From positions 13,941,001 through 14,005,000 of the forward strand of contig NC_060026.1 of NCBI RefSeq assembly GCF_021134715.1: a stretch of 64,000 nucleotides of DNA, written 5' to 3'. Position numbers and translations under genes: made by a program. The DNA is from Daphnia pulex. Taxonomy: Eukaryota; Arthropoda; Branchiopoda; Diplostraca; Daphniidae. The notes beneath the pieces were generated by a model. That model was given only the letters and a program-made list of their open reading frames with translations, ran no database searches and was not told the origin of the DNA. Below are positions 35,701 through 49,372 of the stretch, in pieces; the stretch's first letter is position 1, and every line of letters begins with the position of its first letter.

Positions 35701-38700
35701 ATCTGAACTTTTCCATTTCTTTTGTTGCTGTGTGTCTACGCTGTTCACTCCTTCACGTTTTCCGATAGATTCGCGAGATAAATTTATGTAAAAATAACGT
35801 TGAACGGTCAGTCGTTGATCGTCGATGATTGAATCAGCGAACAATCAAAAGATAAGAGAAAGACGACCAACAACTAAACGGATGACAACAACATCCAGCA
35901 ATAAACGATAAAGGCGAATAAAATAATAAAAAAGAAGAGAATCAAATGGGACGGACTGCACGACGACGCCGGCGGACTGCACTTAGTCAGTAAGTCAGTC
36001 ACAATGGACACTGGGCAACGGACAACTGGGCACTATACAGTTCAGTGCCCAGTTGTTGCGAGTCGCAGCAGTAAAAGAGAAAAACAGTTGCACGGTAATG
36101 ACATTAGGAGCGTCTCTGTCGCTAAATCCCCCGGCCTCGCCCAGCACCCCATTCCGTTTTCTCTCGGGTCGACCGGCCGAATCGAGTCCGCCGTTCAGGA
36201 CGCGGGCGACTTAAGTCGGCGACGTCCAAAAGGGAGAAAAGGTTGCAGCTGTTGGAAATGCCCGAATAACCGAAAGTATAATAATACGTAACAACTACTA
36301 TTTAAATATTGAAGAGCGATAAAACATGAAATAAGCCCAGCTAATGAAATTGCAGGGTCTTTTACCTGAATGTAGAAGGTAAGGCCTGCGCTGAACGAAA
36401 CTTTGAGAAATGGAACTCGATTAAGTTAATGGGTGGAATTTCACTTTTCCTCTACAGAGAAGGTAGACTGAGCAGATAGTGGGATCAATTTCTAAAGAGC
36501 CACCGAAATAACCGAAATGCACAACTAGTGCGATGTTGTCAATGGTGCACTTGTCATGTTGACGATTGGGCGGATCGAACATCCGGAAATCGGGCGGAGG
36601 AATGACATCACATCACCAATAGCCGATCGAATAAGCCGCAGGGACTAAAATAATCACCAGTTGAATGTTATATGACGAGGATGACGAAAAAGGTCGATAC
36701 AATTTTCCGAAATGTTTCACTAATTCAAAGATAAATCCAAATGATTTTGACACTGACGCGTGAATATACGCCCCCTTTTTAAAAATGCACAAACGACAAT
36801 GACTTTTGTTGTTGCTTTGAATTGACGACCGATTGATGGGATCTTGCCACTTTTTTAGCTCCACACTGGGCGGCCTCTCAATGGCAACTGCGGGGTATGT
36901 CGACATATTCCCCCCTGTCAGTGGCACAGCAGCGACTGCGATGGAAATGTTGGGCCGTCCACGGGTAGAACGCGCAGTCGCCATGTGATGGGCCGACCGG
37001 CGCACATCTTTTTTTCTTCTTTTTTTCTTTTCTTTTTCCAAATTCCGACATAATGAAAATGTTCATTTTCGTTTGATCCTTTTTTCTTTCATGCAAATAG
37101 CGCCGACGACTGATGGCTGCTGCTTTACATTTGACGAAGGGAAAAACGACATTCCGGTGCCCCCCGTACATAACCTGATCAACTACACCACACATGGTGG
37201 TGTAGTCTCGTATAATTGCCTACTCCCCTTAACGAAATTTGTTCGTCTCTTCTTCTTGTTCCATCGCAGGCAGTCGGCTGTACTTACGTGATTGACCTCT
37301 TTATCCAGCCAATGAGTACACAGCCTATGTGATGCAGCTGGCACAAGAAACTGAGGCTGAGGCCCAGCTCCTTTTGAAGTTAATGTGATGATGTTCAGGT
37401 ACATACGAGTTGGCCTATCAAAAAGGTTCGTCGTGTATGAAAGAACAAACGGAAAAACGTCCATTGGAAGGATTTTTGGGGCCTTGGCTGCCGGGCGTTG
37501 CACCGAGTCAAATCAAAAAAAGGAGAAACCAAAGGGAATAACGTCATCACCCCACGGAAAGGAACAAAAGTCGATTGGATTACGGACGAGTTGCATGGAA
37601 AATATTCTTCCATTCCGTAACTTTTTCTTTTCTGTTTTTACCCAATTTTTTCTTTTTTTGACGCTCACCCCGAAAAGTTCTGGAATACCGGAGCGTTCGA
37701 CAAATGTGGCAACACGCGTGCAGAATAGATGTGGGGTGGGATGGATGTACGGGGAGGAGGAGGACGGAAGTGTCGGTCATCGAGTTGGCCGCCGCAACAA
37801 CCAGCAAAGGGGCGGATGTGATGATGTGAAAAGTTCCAGTCCGACGATTTGGAGTTGCTGGTCAACTTCGATCCGATTGTTCTTATTCTGATTGAGAATC
37901 TTTTCGTGTTGCTTCTTTGAATGTTACGTGCATCAGGACGTTGCAGTTGATGGTCGTATGATGAATAAGCCACGGCATGTGCACGGCCGGTGTGTCCGAC
38001 ACCAGCAACCGATTCGTCCCATAAAGAAACGGAACGATCTCCGTCGGCTGTTGCTGGTGCGACATTGACGCATCACTCGGCTGAGTCACACAAACACTCA
38101 CTCGCTCATTCCCTTTGCCCCCCTCATCCAACAATATTCAGGGAACCATCAGCCGGAATTGAAATCAGCTTTTTATCAAACTCTCATCCAAATTATTGAC
38201 TACCTTTTGCTGGGTTCTAAATTTGGTTTCCATGGAAATGTGACGGCGTCTTTTTATGATACGGGTCAGTGGGCCCCTGCTGGTCACTAGGGCGATGGAA
38301 GAACAAGAAATAATGGATTATTTCTCGTTCGTGCAGGCGGTTTTTTTTTTGTTTCATATTATAGGGTGGGGTCGTTGATTTGTTAGACCTGACTTTGCTT
38401 AGCTGATTATTTTACGGGCATCCCATATAATCGTATAAGACGAGGGGTGGAGAGCGAGAGAAATATGCTTCCGGTTTTGCCTTATTACGCAACCAACTCC
38501 CTTTAGACTAATATTCCTTTTTTCCCCCTTTGCTGTAATGGCGGCCGTGTAAAGGAATTATTTACAGAGTCACGCGGACAAGAAACAACAGAAACGAACA
38601 TCAGAAAATCTAGACGACATGCAAGTAATGCGGCGGGCGTTTCAAAGGGTTTCCACTTCACGGGGGCAGCGGAAGACCAAAGGCAAATTTTTGGGAATTG

Positions 38701-41700
38701 CTGTGGCCGGTATAGAAAATGAAGCCATTGCAATTATTTGAGCTGGGCCTCATTGTCATGAAGTCATATAGCGATTAACTTGTCTTGGCTGCCGGAGCCG
38801 GCCGACATCGACGCATATTCGTGTCACAGGCTCTTTTAATTTTAAAACTTGACATTGGACATTGTCCCTGGCGTCCATAAAGTTTTACGACAGACTAAGA
38901 CTCAACTTTACTGAATTTGATCCTCCCAGTTCCATCCCGCCGGAATTCCGTCAGCCTCGGCTACAAAAACAGAAAAAGTGAAAGAAACGAAATTGATTAT
39001 TTGAAAAGCCATTAACACTCACAATATAACCTCCACCACCACCGGCAGCGCTTTAAGTTTCTCTTGTGTTGGGACACGACATTGCCGATTATGCCGCCTC
39101 CTCTTCTCTTGTTTCCCCATCGACTCTCTCCCGAACTTTGTTATTGTTTTCCCCCTTTTCTTTTCGTGAATTTTTTTGTCACGAGATTATCGTCGGCACG
39201 CAAAAAAAAGGCGCCGCGTGATTCATCATTTGAGACCAACTTTTTTTTCTCTCCCTCCGTTTACTTCGCGTGTCTGCGGTTATTTATCCTCCCACCTCCT
39301 CCTTTGATTCTGCCGCTCGACATCCGATCAATAAGACGACGGTGAAGCGCCGCTGACCCTTTTGCATCCGCCACGATTTAATCGAAGACTTTTGGCTCTT
39401 TTGTTTCTGGTGGATGGAGTCGCCTCGTCTTTATATGGGACCCGATCATCGTCGTCCGATAGTGAATAAGGCCAGCATTGAGCGACACGTGTTCCGATGC
39501 CCATCAGATATGGGCCGGCCTTGTTCAACTGATCCGCAATCGTTGGCCATTTGAGATTGCGCGGCTGTTGTTTTATGCAGCGCCTAAATCGCCAAGGACA
39601 AAAGGCCACAAATATGAGAATAAGAATCTCCTCGGCTATTTGCGTATTTCTCATGCAGGGTCAGTCGTCAGTGCACTTTATATGATGATGTCGACCGACC
39701 GGACTGGACAAGTGGACGGTCATCTCTCCACCAATTTGTGTTTTTATGTCACGACGTCAAGACGAGCGCATGGCCACTAAAACGAACAGACGTGAGGCCG
39801 CAGAGATGGGCGATCCACGCGTTTATATACTCTTGCAATAACTTTATAGAGCACATTAAAAGACGGGATAGCTCCTTCCTGCTGTGAGTGTTTTTCGTGT
39901 TTTTATAAAAAGATAAAAAGCAAATTACATTTGTGGCTGTTGCCGCTGTTGGGCATAAAAAGTGCTAGATCTTGATGCGCTATAGTCCGTCCGTGTTTTT
40001 TTAATAATTATCCGCTCCGGTCTGTTTCTAATTGAGTTGCTACTGGTGGCAATAGAAGATTTCTCTTTGAATTTCCGTCCTTGCCATTGGAATTTTAGTA
40101 AATTTGAATGCGATGAACGTAATTTTATTATATGAATTGGATAACTGAATAGAGTTGAATCCGAGTCCCATCTCGGGTCGAGGCCGAGTTCCTAAGCCTT
40201 CCGGGTCGTTGGCGTTCGTTATGTGGCACTGCCAACTAGTAGCCTAGCCTAGCCTGCAGCAATGGCCGACATATCAGTTGACTCATTTCATCAAGGAAAG
40301 TGGAGTTGTGTGTAGTAGACTCCACTAGTGCTATGGCTCCTAGTTGCAACGGACATTAACAACGTTGTTGTTCTTGTTGTTGTTGTCGACATCATTGTAG
40401 TCCGCAGTCGGTCTAGCCAGCAGCGAGCACGCGCCTCTCCCCCAGTCTCCCCGGCGTCGCTTATCATCACAGACCATCGACGCCCGTTGCCATGACTCCC
40501 GCTCGTTCCTCCTCCATGTAGTAATAATGCACATCCCATCACGACAGCAGCAGCCGGGCCAGCAGGGGTAGGACAACAGTCTCATCTTTTTTTTTTCGGT
40601 TCCTCTCATTTCGCCGTTGTCCGAGTCGAGTTGACTTTGCCTCAGCCGCCGGGCCGGGTCGTCGTTCCATTCCGCCCGATTTCCTGGAATTTCCACAGTC
40701 GGACGGACAGACGGACAGACTCGCAGCACTTCCGAGAACCCTATTTAGACTTGTACAATAATCACCGAGCGAGCGAATCTTGATTCCCTCGAGCTCATTT
40801 CTTTTTAATTCCATTTGAATCTTCTCCTTAATTTGGTGTTGTTTTTAATATGAACCAGGCCGTCTGGCTGTCCAGCTAGCGCCTTATTCCCCTTATTTTC
40901 ATCTTGCTGTAATGCAATCCCCGGGCTTATTTGAATGAAGGCTCGTCGATGAGCTTTGTCCATCCGGCCATGCCCAAGAGGCAGCAGATCCAGCAGACAC
41001 AGCAGATCCAGTGTCTCGGCCTCTTCTTCGTTCGTTCATTATCGTGACGAGCTGAGCGCCAATATGAACGAACGAATATACACAAAACAAAAACAGCAGG
41101 CGCTGATGCGGGACGATCTTGATTAAGTCCAGCCCAGTCAACGGCCGCCCGTTGTTCGGTGGTGCTGGAAATTGGAGCTGCGCTTGCAGTGCGGAATTGA
41201 AGAGCTTATTGACAATAAGTTGATGGAAAATCTCATCAAGTGGATCTGCCTCTCCTCATGCGAGATGCAAAGGAGATAGGAAGCCTTTCACTGAATTTAG
41301 GCGTTTGGCACGCAGCCCCCAGCTCAAAGAATTCAAAATGAAATAAAACTAGGAGGAATAATAACTAAGGTAGAAAATAATTGATGCAACGCAGTTCCTA
41401 ATTGCAGAACGGATTGAATCGCGAATATTTTGACATTCTGGTACAGTGGAAATTTGGATGTGTAACGTCAAATCGCGTCAAAATCAAAATTTTATTTAAA
41501 AAATTCAAAATTTAATTCGAAATTTATTTTCTTTCTTTTCTATTTCCACTGCGTAACCGAACCCCGTCAACTTTCGTCTTACACAACCTCCACAACTTTT
41601 GTGTTAAATTGTCTGCAACTCCGTGTCAGTAGATCCTTAACCGGGACAAGTGAATCACTCGGTTCACTTTGCAAAAGTCACAGATCACACGACTTGTGTC

Positions 41701-44700
41701 TGTGTCACTTATTTGATTGAGACTCGGCAATTAATGTAATTCACTTTCTGACAACTTGTCGTGTGATTTGAATTTAGCGCCACACCGGGGTTGTAGGAAC
41801 GACGACATAAATATGGTGAATCTCCTTTCAAGAGATTTGGCGCTGTTTTATTGGTTGACTTCAATTCTTCTATTAAAACGTTCAATTATTAATAACAGTT
41901 CCCCACGCAGTCACGAAAGTTTTATGAAGGAGCAACTGCCACTCACCTAATGGCATTTGACCCAAATGTAATGAAGAATTTAACAAAGATTCGTCCAATA
42001 AAAGGGCGTATCTGCACGCCATTGAATGAACTATAAATGCTGGGGTCAGAATAGTCGTACTGCGTTCCTTTCCTTTACAAATCGTCATAGTCCCGTGCAG
42101 CTAAAATAAAATTGATCCGTGCCCTTTGAAAACAGAAGGGACCGAGATAAAAAAAATCATTGAAATCTGAAAATAAATAATTCCAATCTGTTCAGCAGAA
42201 GTTGAGCGCAGTTGAGAAAACCGCTTTCATCGTTATTTAGCGGTTTCGAAAGATGGGGTCGATTTTTAATAATTTCTATCGATACCTTAGAATGATTCAT
42301 TACAAGATTAGTGTCGTCTGCTTTGTTTCACACTTTCACAGTTCCGAAAAGGAGAAGACGTTCCAGATTTCAAAGAAAACGATCAGTCGATAACGATAAC
42401 TCTATTACTATTTTAGTATTTTGGAAACGCACGGAAAATAGCAGCAACAATTTAAATCACGAAAATGTGGGTCGTCGTGTAAACTCTTGTGTCCCGGACC
42501 TCTGCTACTACTCTGCATGCTCTCATCGCTTTGCTGCTTCTCAGGTAAACAAAATTAAAAATACAAATATGATTGTTATGGGAGCTTAAATAGAAAGGTT
42601 AAACCTGCTCCAAATTTTTGAAATTATCCATCGCAGTTTTCCTGCACTGAAATCTCCTTTGTGCAGATTTGAGCCCTGAGCCAGCCATCACAACAACACG
42701 ATATGCAATTTTTGCTTGTGCTGGTATTTATCTATCATCAGAAATAATCTTACTTTCTTTGCTGTGGTAACCTTCAGCAATTCTCCCATTTTCTTTAGAA
42801 ATTTTGGTTTACCCAGTATCCACCATCTTATTTAAAACTTTTCCTAATTGTTGTTTCTGGAAATCTTTTTTCGTAACCCATTTTTTTATTTTTTATTTAG
42901 ATAATCATCATCCCAATTGATTGGAAACATTCCTTGTAATCCTCTCTGTCCTCGTGTACACCCATGTGAGTGTGGGTGTATTCACGAGGGCCCCCCTTTT
43001 CCCGTCATTCAACTTTTCTGCGTGGATGGAGCACTTGTGCTGGATGCCTGGCCGTATTTCCCAGGCTTAAAAGGTAGGAAACATTTTTCTCTACTTTCCT
43101 TTCTGACTATATGGTTAGGTCAGTTATAAATCGTTACTTAGTACGGCGTACAATTCTTCTGAGACATGTCATTGACTGGAACTTTTGTTTCTCGATTGCT
43201 GTTTTTGTTTACTCAGTTAGGACTCATTAAATAAGTCATTTGTAGAACGACTGCAGATCAGGCCTGTTTTTGTACCTCACAACTTTGTCTTTGGATAAAC
43301 AATCAGATTTTTAAAATCTTTTAACTTTGAACACTTCAACCAAGTGCAACTATAGAAAATTGTATGGCCAATAGGGCCCCGTCCTCCTCCTGTTACCACA
43401 GGACTGGGAGAGGAACCGTGCATAGAGATGACAGTTCGTTCTTATTTGATGAAATGCGTGGGATCCAACAATTGGTTTCAGTTCACGAGGTTCCTACCAT
43501 TGACTGCGCCAACGAATAAATTAATAATTTAGAGATGCGTGATCCTCTCATGTGAATTGGAATTTGTTTTCTTCTTTCACCTTTTTCTTTCCATCCACCT
43601 CCATTCCATGCGAAACAAAACTTGGGTCGCGGGGATTGATGAAACGACACGCTCAATTGATTTATGACGTCGCGTGCGACCCACAACCAGCACCACCCCA
43701 TTTATTATTCCAACACAGCCGCACAATAACGACGCCTTCATCCCCTTGATTCTCTCTGCTGTTCTGCTTTCCCATTGGCTGAACAAAAAGCAACACAAAA
43801 GCAACGACCATTTTAACAAAAGCTTCATTTTCTTTTGTGGATAATATTGAAATCTCGCAGGTGCCGGTTCCGGCCTGAGACCTGACAAATGACGACGGGC
43901 GCAAATTCTTTAGACGTCGTCTTCCAAACCGATTCAAATTTTATTGATGAATCAACAAAAAAGTTTCGCAATAATAATAATTAGTCGTTGAAAATGTTTG
44001 CGCCGTAATGGGCGATATTTCAGTTGCGCTGCAAGTGATGATGGATCGCCTGCAGTATTAGCCATTTCTGAAATGAACAGCCGCGCAAAACATTAACAGG
44101 ATCGATAGTCTCTCCTTGGTTTCTCCTTCATTTCCCTTTTTTGCTTTTCGGTTAATTAAACTTTCGCTGTCGTACGTAATGCATTTATCTCCCCGTCAAT
44201 ATTGCCAGAGCGCAACACGCACCGAGATGCTCATTGATTCAACGTGAACTGAGCTCGTAAAGAATTCACTTGGGTAACAGGGAAAGACTTTCAGATTCAG
44301 TTGGCTCTATGGTATTCTTAAAGTCAAACTCCCTCTTTCATTCATTCTTTAACTTGCCCACAGTTATTGCAACGGCAGTCTAGACGCGCGCATTTAAAAA
44401 TCTGAATCTCGTCGTTAACTTTTGATTCAAAAAAGGAAATATAAAATCTGAAGTATTTCCTTTTTTCAAATTTTTCTCTATCCTACTTGATATTTAATTA
44501 TTATTTTTTTTTGTGCAAAGGGAATGAGTCAGAAGGTGGGGTTCGTTGTCAACATTTGGTTTACAGCGGAGGCGGGGTCGTGTGAGTCGGTTGTTGATTT
44601 TTAATGAGGTCCAGTCACGGACTAGAGAGGGCGATCGTTAAGTACTCGTACAGCAGTTGAACGAGAATTTGACGTCGTAATTGCCTTTTTTTTTTTCCTC

Positions 44701-47700
44701 GTTCCTCTGTTTTCTTATGCTATTATAGCAAAAGAACACTTGGGAGCAGACCGAAATTATAACACGAGAAAAGGCCCAGCACCGAATCGTTTATATTTTA
44801 TCTCCTTTGGGAGTTGTTATATGCAAATCCGTCATTATTATACACTGCCAAGAACTTTTTTTTTTTTTTTGCATTTATGCATTATAAGTACCCCCGACAA
44901 TGTCTATACTTCCTGGGTATAAATGCATTGCCTCTCGTCTAACATCATTCTTTTTTCGGTTTCCCTTTTTTTTTACCTTTTTTGAACACGCGCCAGATTT
45001 CTATCGACTTCCATGCGCCAGTCTAACATCATTTAATAATCCATCCTTTTTCTATATACATCCTCCACTTTTCAAGAACTACGACAACACATGAGTATAG
45101 ATCTCGAGCGAGTTAACATTCGCACCAATTAGTTGATTCCAAGAAAAAAAAACGGGTGGAGTCGTTTCAGACCTTTTCGTTTTGTTCAAAAAGAAAGAAA
45201 AGGAGCAAAAGTGATAGAAGTTGCAGGTTACCAAGTAACAGGTGCTGTTGTGCGTGTGTGTGTGTGTGTACGGCGTTATTGATTGCATATCCTTCCTTCC
45301 GCTCTTCCCCATCTAAACTTCCGTCTGGAAAACTACGTATAAGAAATATTACCGACACGGTCCTTCAGCATCTCGAGTGTCGAAAATGGCCATGTGTGTC
45401 TTCTGTGTCGAACGTGCCGAAACGTCTCGTTCGAGATTCATTCTGGCAGACTGCTGGCAGCAGCACAGTTGCTCATCGCTGTGTCGAGTGACTTTCTGGT
45501 GCATGGTATCTCTTGTGAACTCGACGCATTATAATCACGTCTACACACCCATCATGATTCAGCTCGTTGTCATCGTTTTAAACAGAAACAAGAAAAGTGG
45601 TTTCAAACTGAGAGCAGCACGTTTCCTATTGCTTGAAGTATAGTTTTACGCATTAAAATGATTCAAGTTTATAACTTTTTCTGCCGCAAATTGCGCAGTT
45701 GACATTTCTTACTTTTTTTTCAGATCTTATATAACTGCGAAAAATGGTGAAATTTAGTGGTCAACGTTGTACTTTGATCGATCAATATTTAATTATTTAC
45801 TATGTAGCTTGACTGCTTGACATAATTTTTGGTCAAAAACATAAATTGCTGAATTATTTCCAGACGTTGTTCGGTCGACTAACGTGTCACGGAGAACATT
45901 TCCCGGGTATATAGATGTACAGACGGGCGACGGCGGTCTATCGCTTGAAGCCATCGGTAATTTGACCGTGATCCAATTTCGTTGCCCTCTTGTAGGTCAT
46001 GTCTGCCGGGCTCTGTTGAGAAATTTAGACCCTTAGATTGTTGGAACGACGAATCGATCCTCCCGCTACTACTCCAAGCACCGGATGTGTACGTTTCCCG
46101 ACAAGCACAATTATTTCCTATAATATAATGACGAGAAAGATTTTTTTTGTTTTTGTTTTTCCTTTTGTCTCTTGGACTCTGTACATTCAGTCAGAGACGA
46201 CATGACATAAGGGGGGAAAAGTTTACTTTGTTCTAATCGTTAGCGTCTAACGACACACAGTCTTGTCGCAAGATATAACCAGAAACTCTCGAACAGTTTC
46301 AAGAAAACGTCCGGGGTTTCACATCAAACCGGAAGTGGAATCAAATTCTTTTCAATGTTAAATGATCAAAGAAACTCTCAATTTAAAAATAGTGGCGTTA
46401 TCCTCAACCCTACAATTTTTTTAATAGACTCCGATAGTTCCATAACATTTCATTGCCAAACAAAAATGAAATTTCTAATAGACAAATAAGGAAGTTGTTC
46501 TGCCGTGTATAAATTCTTCGACGTGGGGGGACTAATGTGAAGATAACCCCGTGAATAACTTGGGTCGTTGTTGCCCCGGAAATGTTTCAGAGTGTGTGTG
46601 AGTGTGTTGCGTGTGTTTTGGTGTAGAATATATGAAAAACACGCTCGGCTCTTTGCAAACTTGCACAAGTCGCTCGAGCGTGAATCAATCAAGCTAATGT
46701 GTATGTATACATACGGCTGTGCTGGAATGTGTATACGTCTACGTGTATACGGCTATATTTCTCTCCGTATGCTCTATACTCTCAAGGCCGTAATTCCATT
46801 GAAACCGTAGTTGTGTTTGCGGAGAGACGGAAGCGAATATTCAAATCGCAATTATGTATTGTAATACGTTTGATGGGGGGAAAATGGAATTACAAATTGA
46901 TGTTGGACGCCTAAATAATTCTCGTCGTGCTTGTATATACGTTGACTAATGAGAATAACGTAACATGTGTGAGATAAGAGCTTTGCTGATACAAAAAGAC
47001 AGTGCGGCGATATTATTCGATGTTTTTAGCTGCCGGAGAATATCGTCGACAAGGATAGAAATTGGATATACCCTAATAGTTTCATGTCTTATTGCGTGAC
47101 GTCTGGCCACTATAAATATTACGCCAACTCTTACGTTTACGGCAAAAAAAAAACGAGGCTATTCGACCTGCAAGGACACGGTTGCCGTGCAATGCCCGAT
47201 CTGTGCCGATTACGCAACTTGAGAGCGCCTATTACGTGACTGCAAACTTGATAGTCCGTTTGCTATTACCTGATGCAGTATACGAGTTTATTTAATTCAT
47301 TTAATTCACCATACGATTACGCAATGCAGAAAACAAACAAACAGATCATGCCATATTTAAATTAAGTGTAATTTTATTCCACTTCAATTGCTTTACAAAA
47401 TTGAAATTTTTGAATGATAAAAGCAGCATTAAAATTTTGAAAAGTGCTCCCTGGTGTATTACGTTTTACGTGTGATTGAGGTGCCCAAAAAGAGCATGTG
47501 ACATTTTTAGACTTGCACTCGACGAATTCACAAGGACTTAGCTCGATCGTTTAACCTTTCGAACTTTTCACTTTATCCCTTAAGATTTATGCATGTCACC
47601 GATTGGCCATCACTAATTCGTTTCGTCTGACACGTTGCAACGGAAGTCCCAGCTTTGAAATCCGCTCGTTGAGAAATTCATCAACCAGAGACAGCGTCGA

Positions 47701-49372
47701 GCTGGTTGTTAAATTATCAGTCACCATTACTCTGTGTGTCTGTCTAGAACATCACTAACTAATGACTATATACTTGATCGTTGTAATGAATTGTATCGCT
47801 AATTTTCTTTTACTTAAAACAATAACGATGCATCAACGGTATAATTATACGAACGATTCAGGACAACCGAACCATTAAGAGTAACAAATACTTGTTCCCG
47901 GTGTTGAGCCATCGTGTAGTGCACCCTGCGCATTGATTTTCTATCTTAATTCATTTGTGGAAACTAGTGGGCACCGCTTCGTGACAGGATTGTCGACATT
48001 TGTCAAGTTGTCACTTGTGACTGGTGCAATTTTCATTCGCTTAAGTACCACTACTTCCAGTTGTTCGTATCCGTCCCTCACTTATCCGTATTTTCATTTG
48101 CGTGGCTGGATGTGTTAGTGGACAGTTGACTTTCATTCTTATCCCCAACCATCGGACCCGCAGTTTTCAATGTGAGGATAATTTTACCATGGTTCTAAAT
48201 AACAGCCCCTCTTGACTCTCCAGAATTTGAGAAAACTCGAGGCTAATTGGTTTTTGCTGGCTTGTTAGTTTAGCTCTCACATTGCGCAGTTTTTTTAAAC
48301 TAATGATTTCTTTTTTTATAAAGAGCTTGGATGGAAATTCAATATTATGTTTTCTGGCTCCCAAGTCGCCATCTAGCAACGAACATGAACATGATTATGG
48401 CAAGACGTTCGTAATAACATTGCACGGAAAATGTAATAGGAAATAGTACTAACGCAAGTTGTAAAATTTTCCAATTGCAAACTGCTATGCAATGAATGAC
48501 AAACAACTCTGTAATGCGCACATTACAAAGGGTTTGCAGTGTTATTTATAATTACATTAAAAAACACTTCTTTAAAATGACTCAATAACAATTTTTAATT
48601 GCAAGAGGTTTCAATGCAGGAATTAATCTAATTTGTCTTGTAAAATTTTTTTCCCTCGTTAACTTAATTCCTGCGTTGCCTGGTTGCAAATGAAATTTTG
48701 ATTAGAGAACGTAAGGTAAATGGCAAATGGACGCATGTTATTAGATGGCTCGAAGTAGCCAACGCAACATTTAGTTGAATTCGACTATTATTGGTTTGTT
48801 GAGATCTGAGAACTGAAAGATTGGATGCTGCCAATTTTGTTCGATGCCTCTCTGTAAATTCTTCAAAAGATTTAACGATTTAACTACTAAACGTCACTCT
48901 AGCAAGCAAAATCCAGTGAAATCTTTTGATATCTCCAGCAGCCCTGGCTTATGTTAACAGTTGCATTTTTACCGTTTCCATCAAACGTCGAACAAGCATT
49001 CTATTCGTTGCTGCTTTATAGCTCATTCCAAGTTGATACTTAAACTCCAGCGGCTTCATACGTTTTTCAACTGTGGCACGTTAGTATAGCTTATTCGCGT
49101 TTGAATGAACCCAAAATATTTCATGATATTGAAATTAATGTTATAGTAAATAGAAAAGAGTTCGCATAGACCACACTGGTGAAACTAGAAAAAGGCAACA
49201 TGTATTTTTTGTGTGCATATCATTAGGAGTCCATAACAGTTTTAAATGATTACTTCAATTCCAAGCGCAGTTTTAAATAAGGTAGTAAATTTAACAGTAG
49301 AAATACTTTTGATTTCCGTTGACAATCACAAATCAAATGAAGTCGAAACTAAGTAGAATCTGCTCAATTCAA
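32744..49372. other. ~16.6-kb interval without a convincing gene
   Basis: Many short frames on both strands, none with a recognisable family or a clean exon chain. Exon-like fragments with splice-like borders occur at 37309-37388 (+, NEYTAYVMQLAQETEAEAQL and a stop), about 42466-42544 (+, a hydrophobic run before CTCAG|GTAAAC) and 42901-43073 (+), but none can be joined with confidence. A perfect 11-bp hairpin (36023-36033 / 36045-36055) and a GT microsatellite (about 45246-45269) are present. Much of this is probably 5' regulatory sequence, with possible non-coding exons, of the Sidestep-like gene. Confidence 0.4.

Noticed and set aside
38911-39060. Two minus-strand exon-like pieces with a donor and acceptor
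   Set aside because: The splice sites look fair, but no reading frame continues convincingly through both pieces.
40291-40814. Minus-strand ORFs of 83-129 codons near 40.5 kb
   Set aside because: Simple-sequence and GC-rich translation (poly-Asn, Arg-rich); more like promoter or 5' UTR DNA than protein-coding sequence.
43577-43888. Minus-strand frame with a signal-peptide-like start (MKLLLKWSLLLCCFLF)
   Set aside because: Only a short frame with no conserved cysteines or domain after the hydrophobic run; overlaps other frames equally long.
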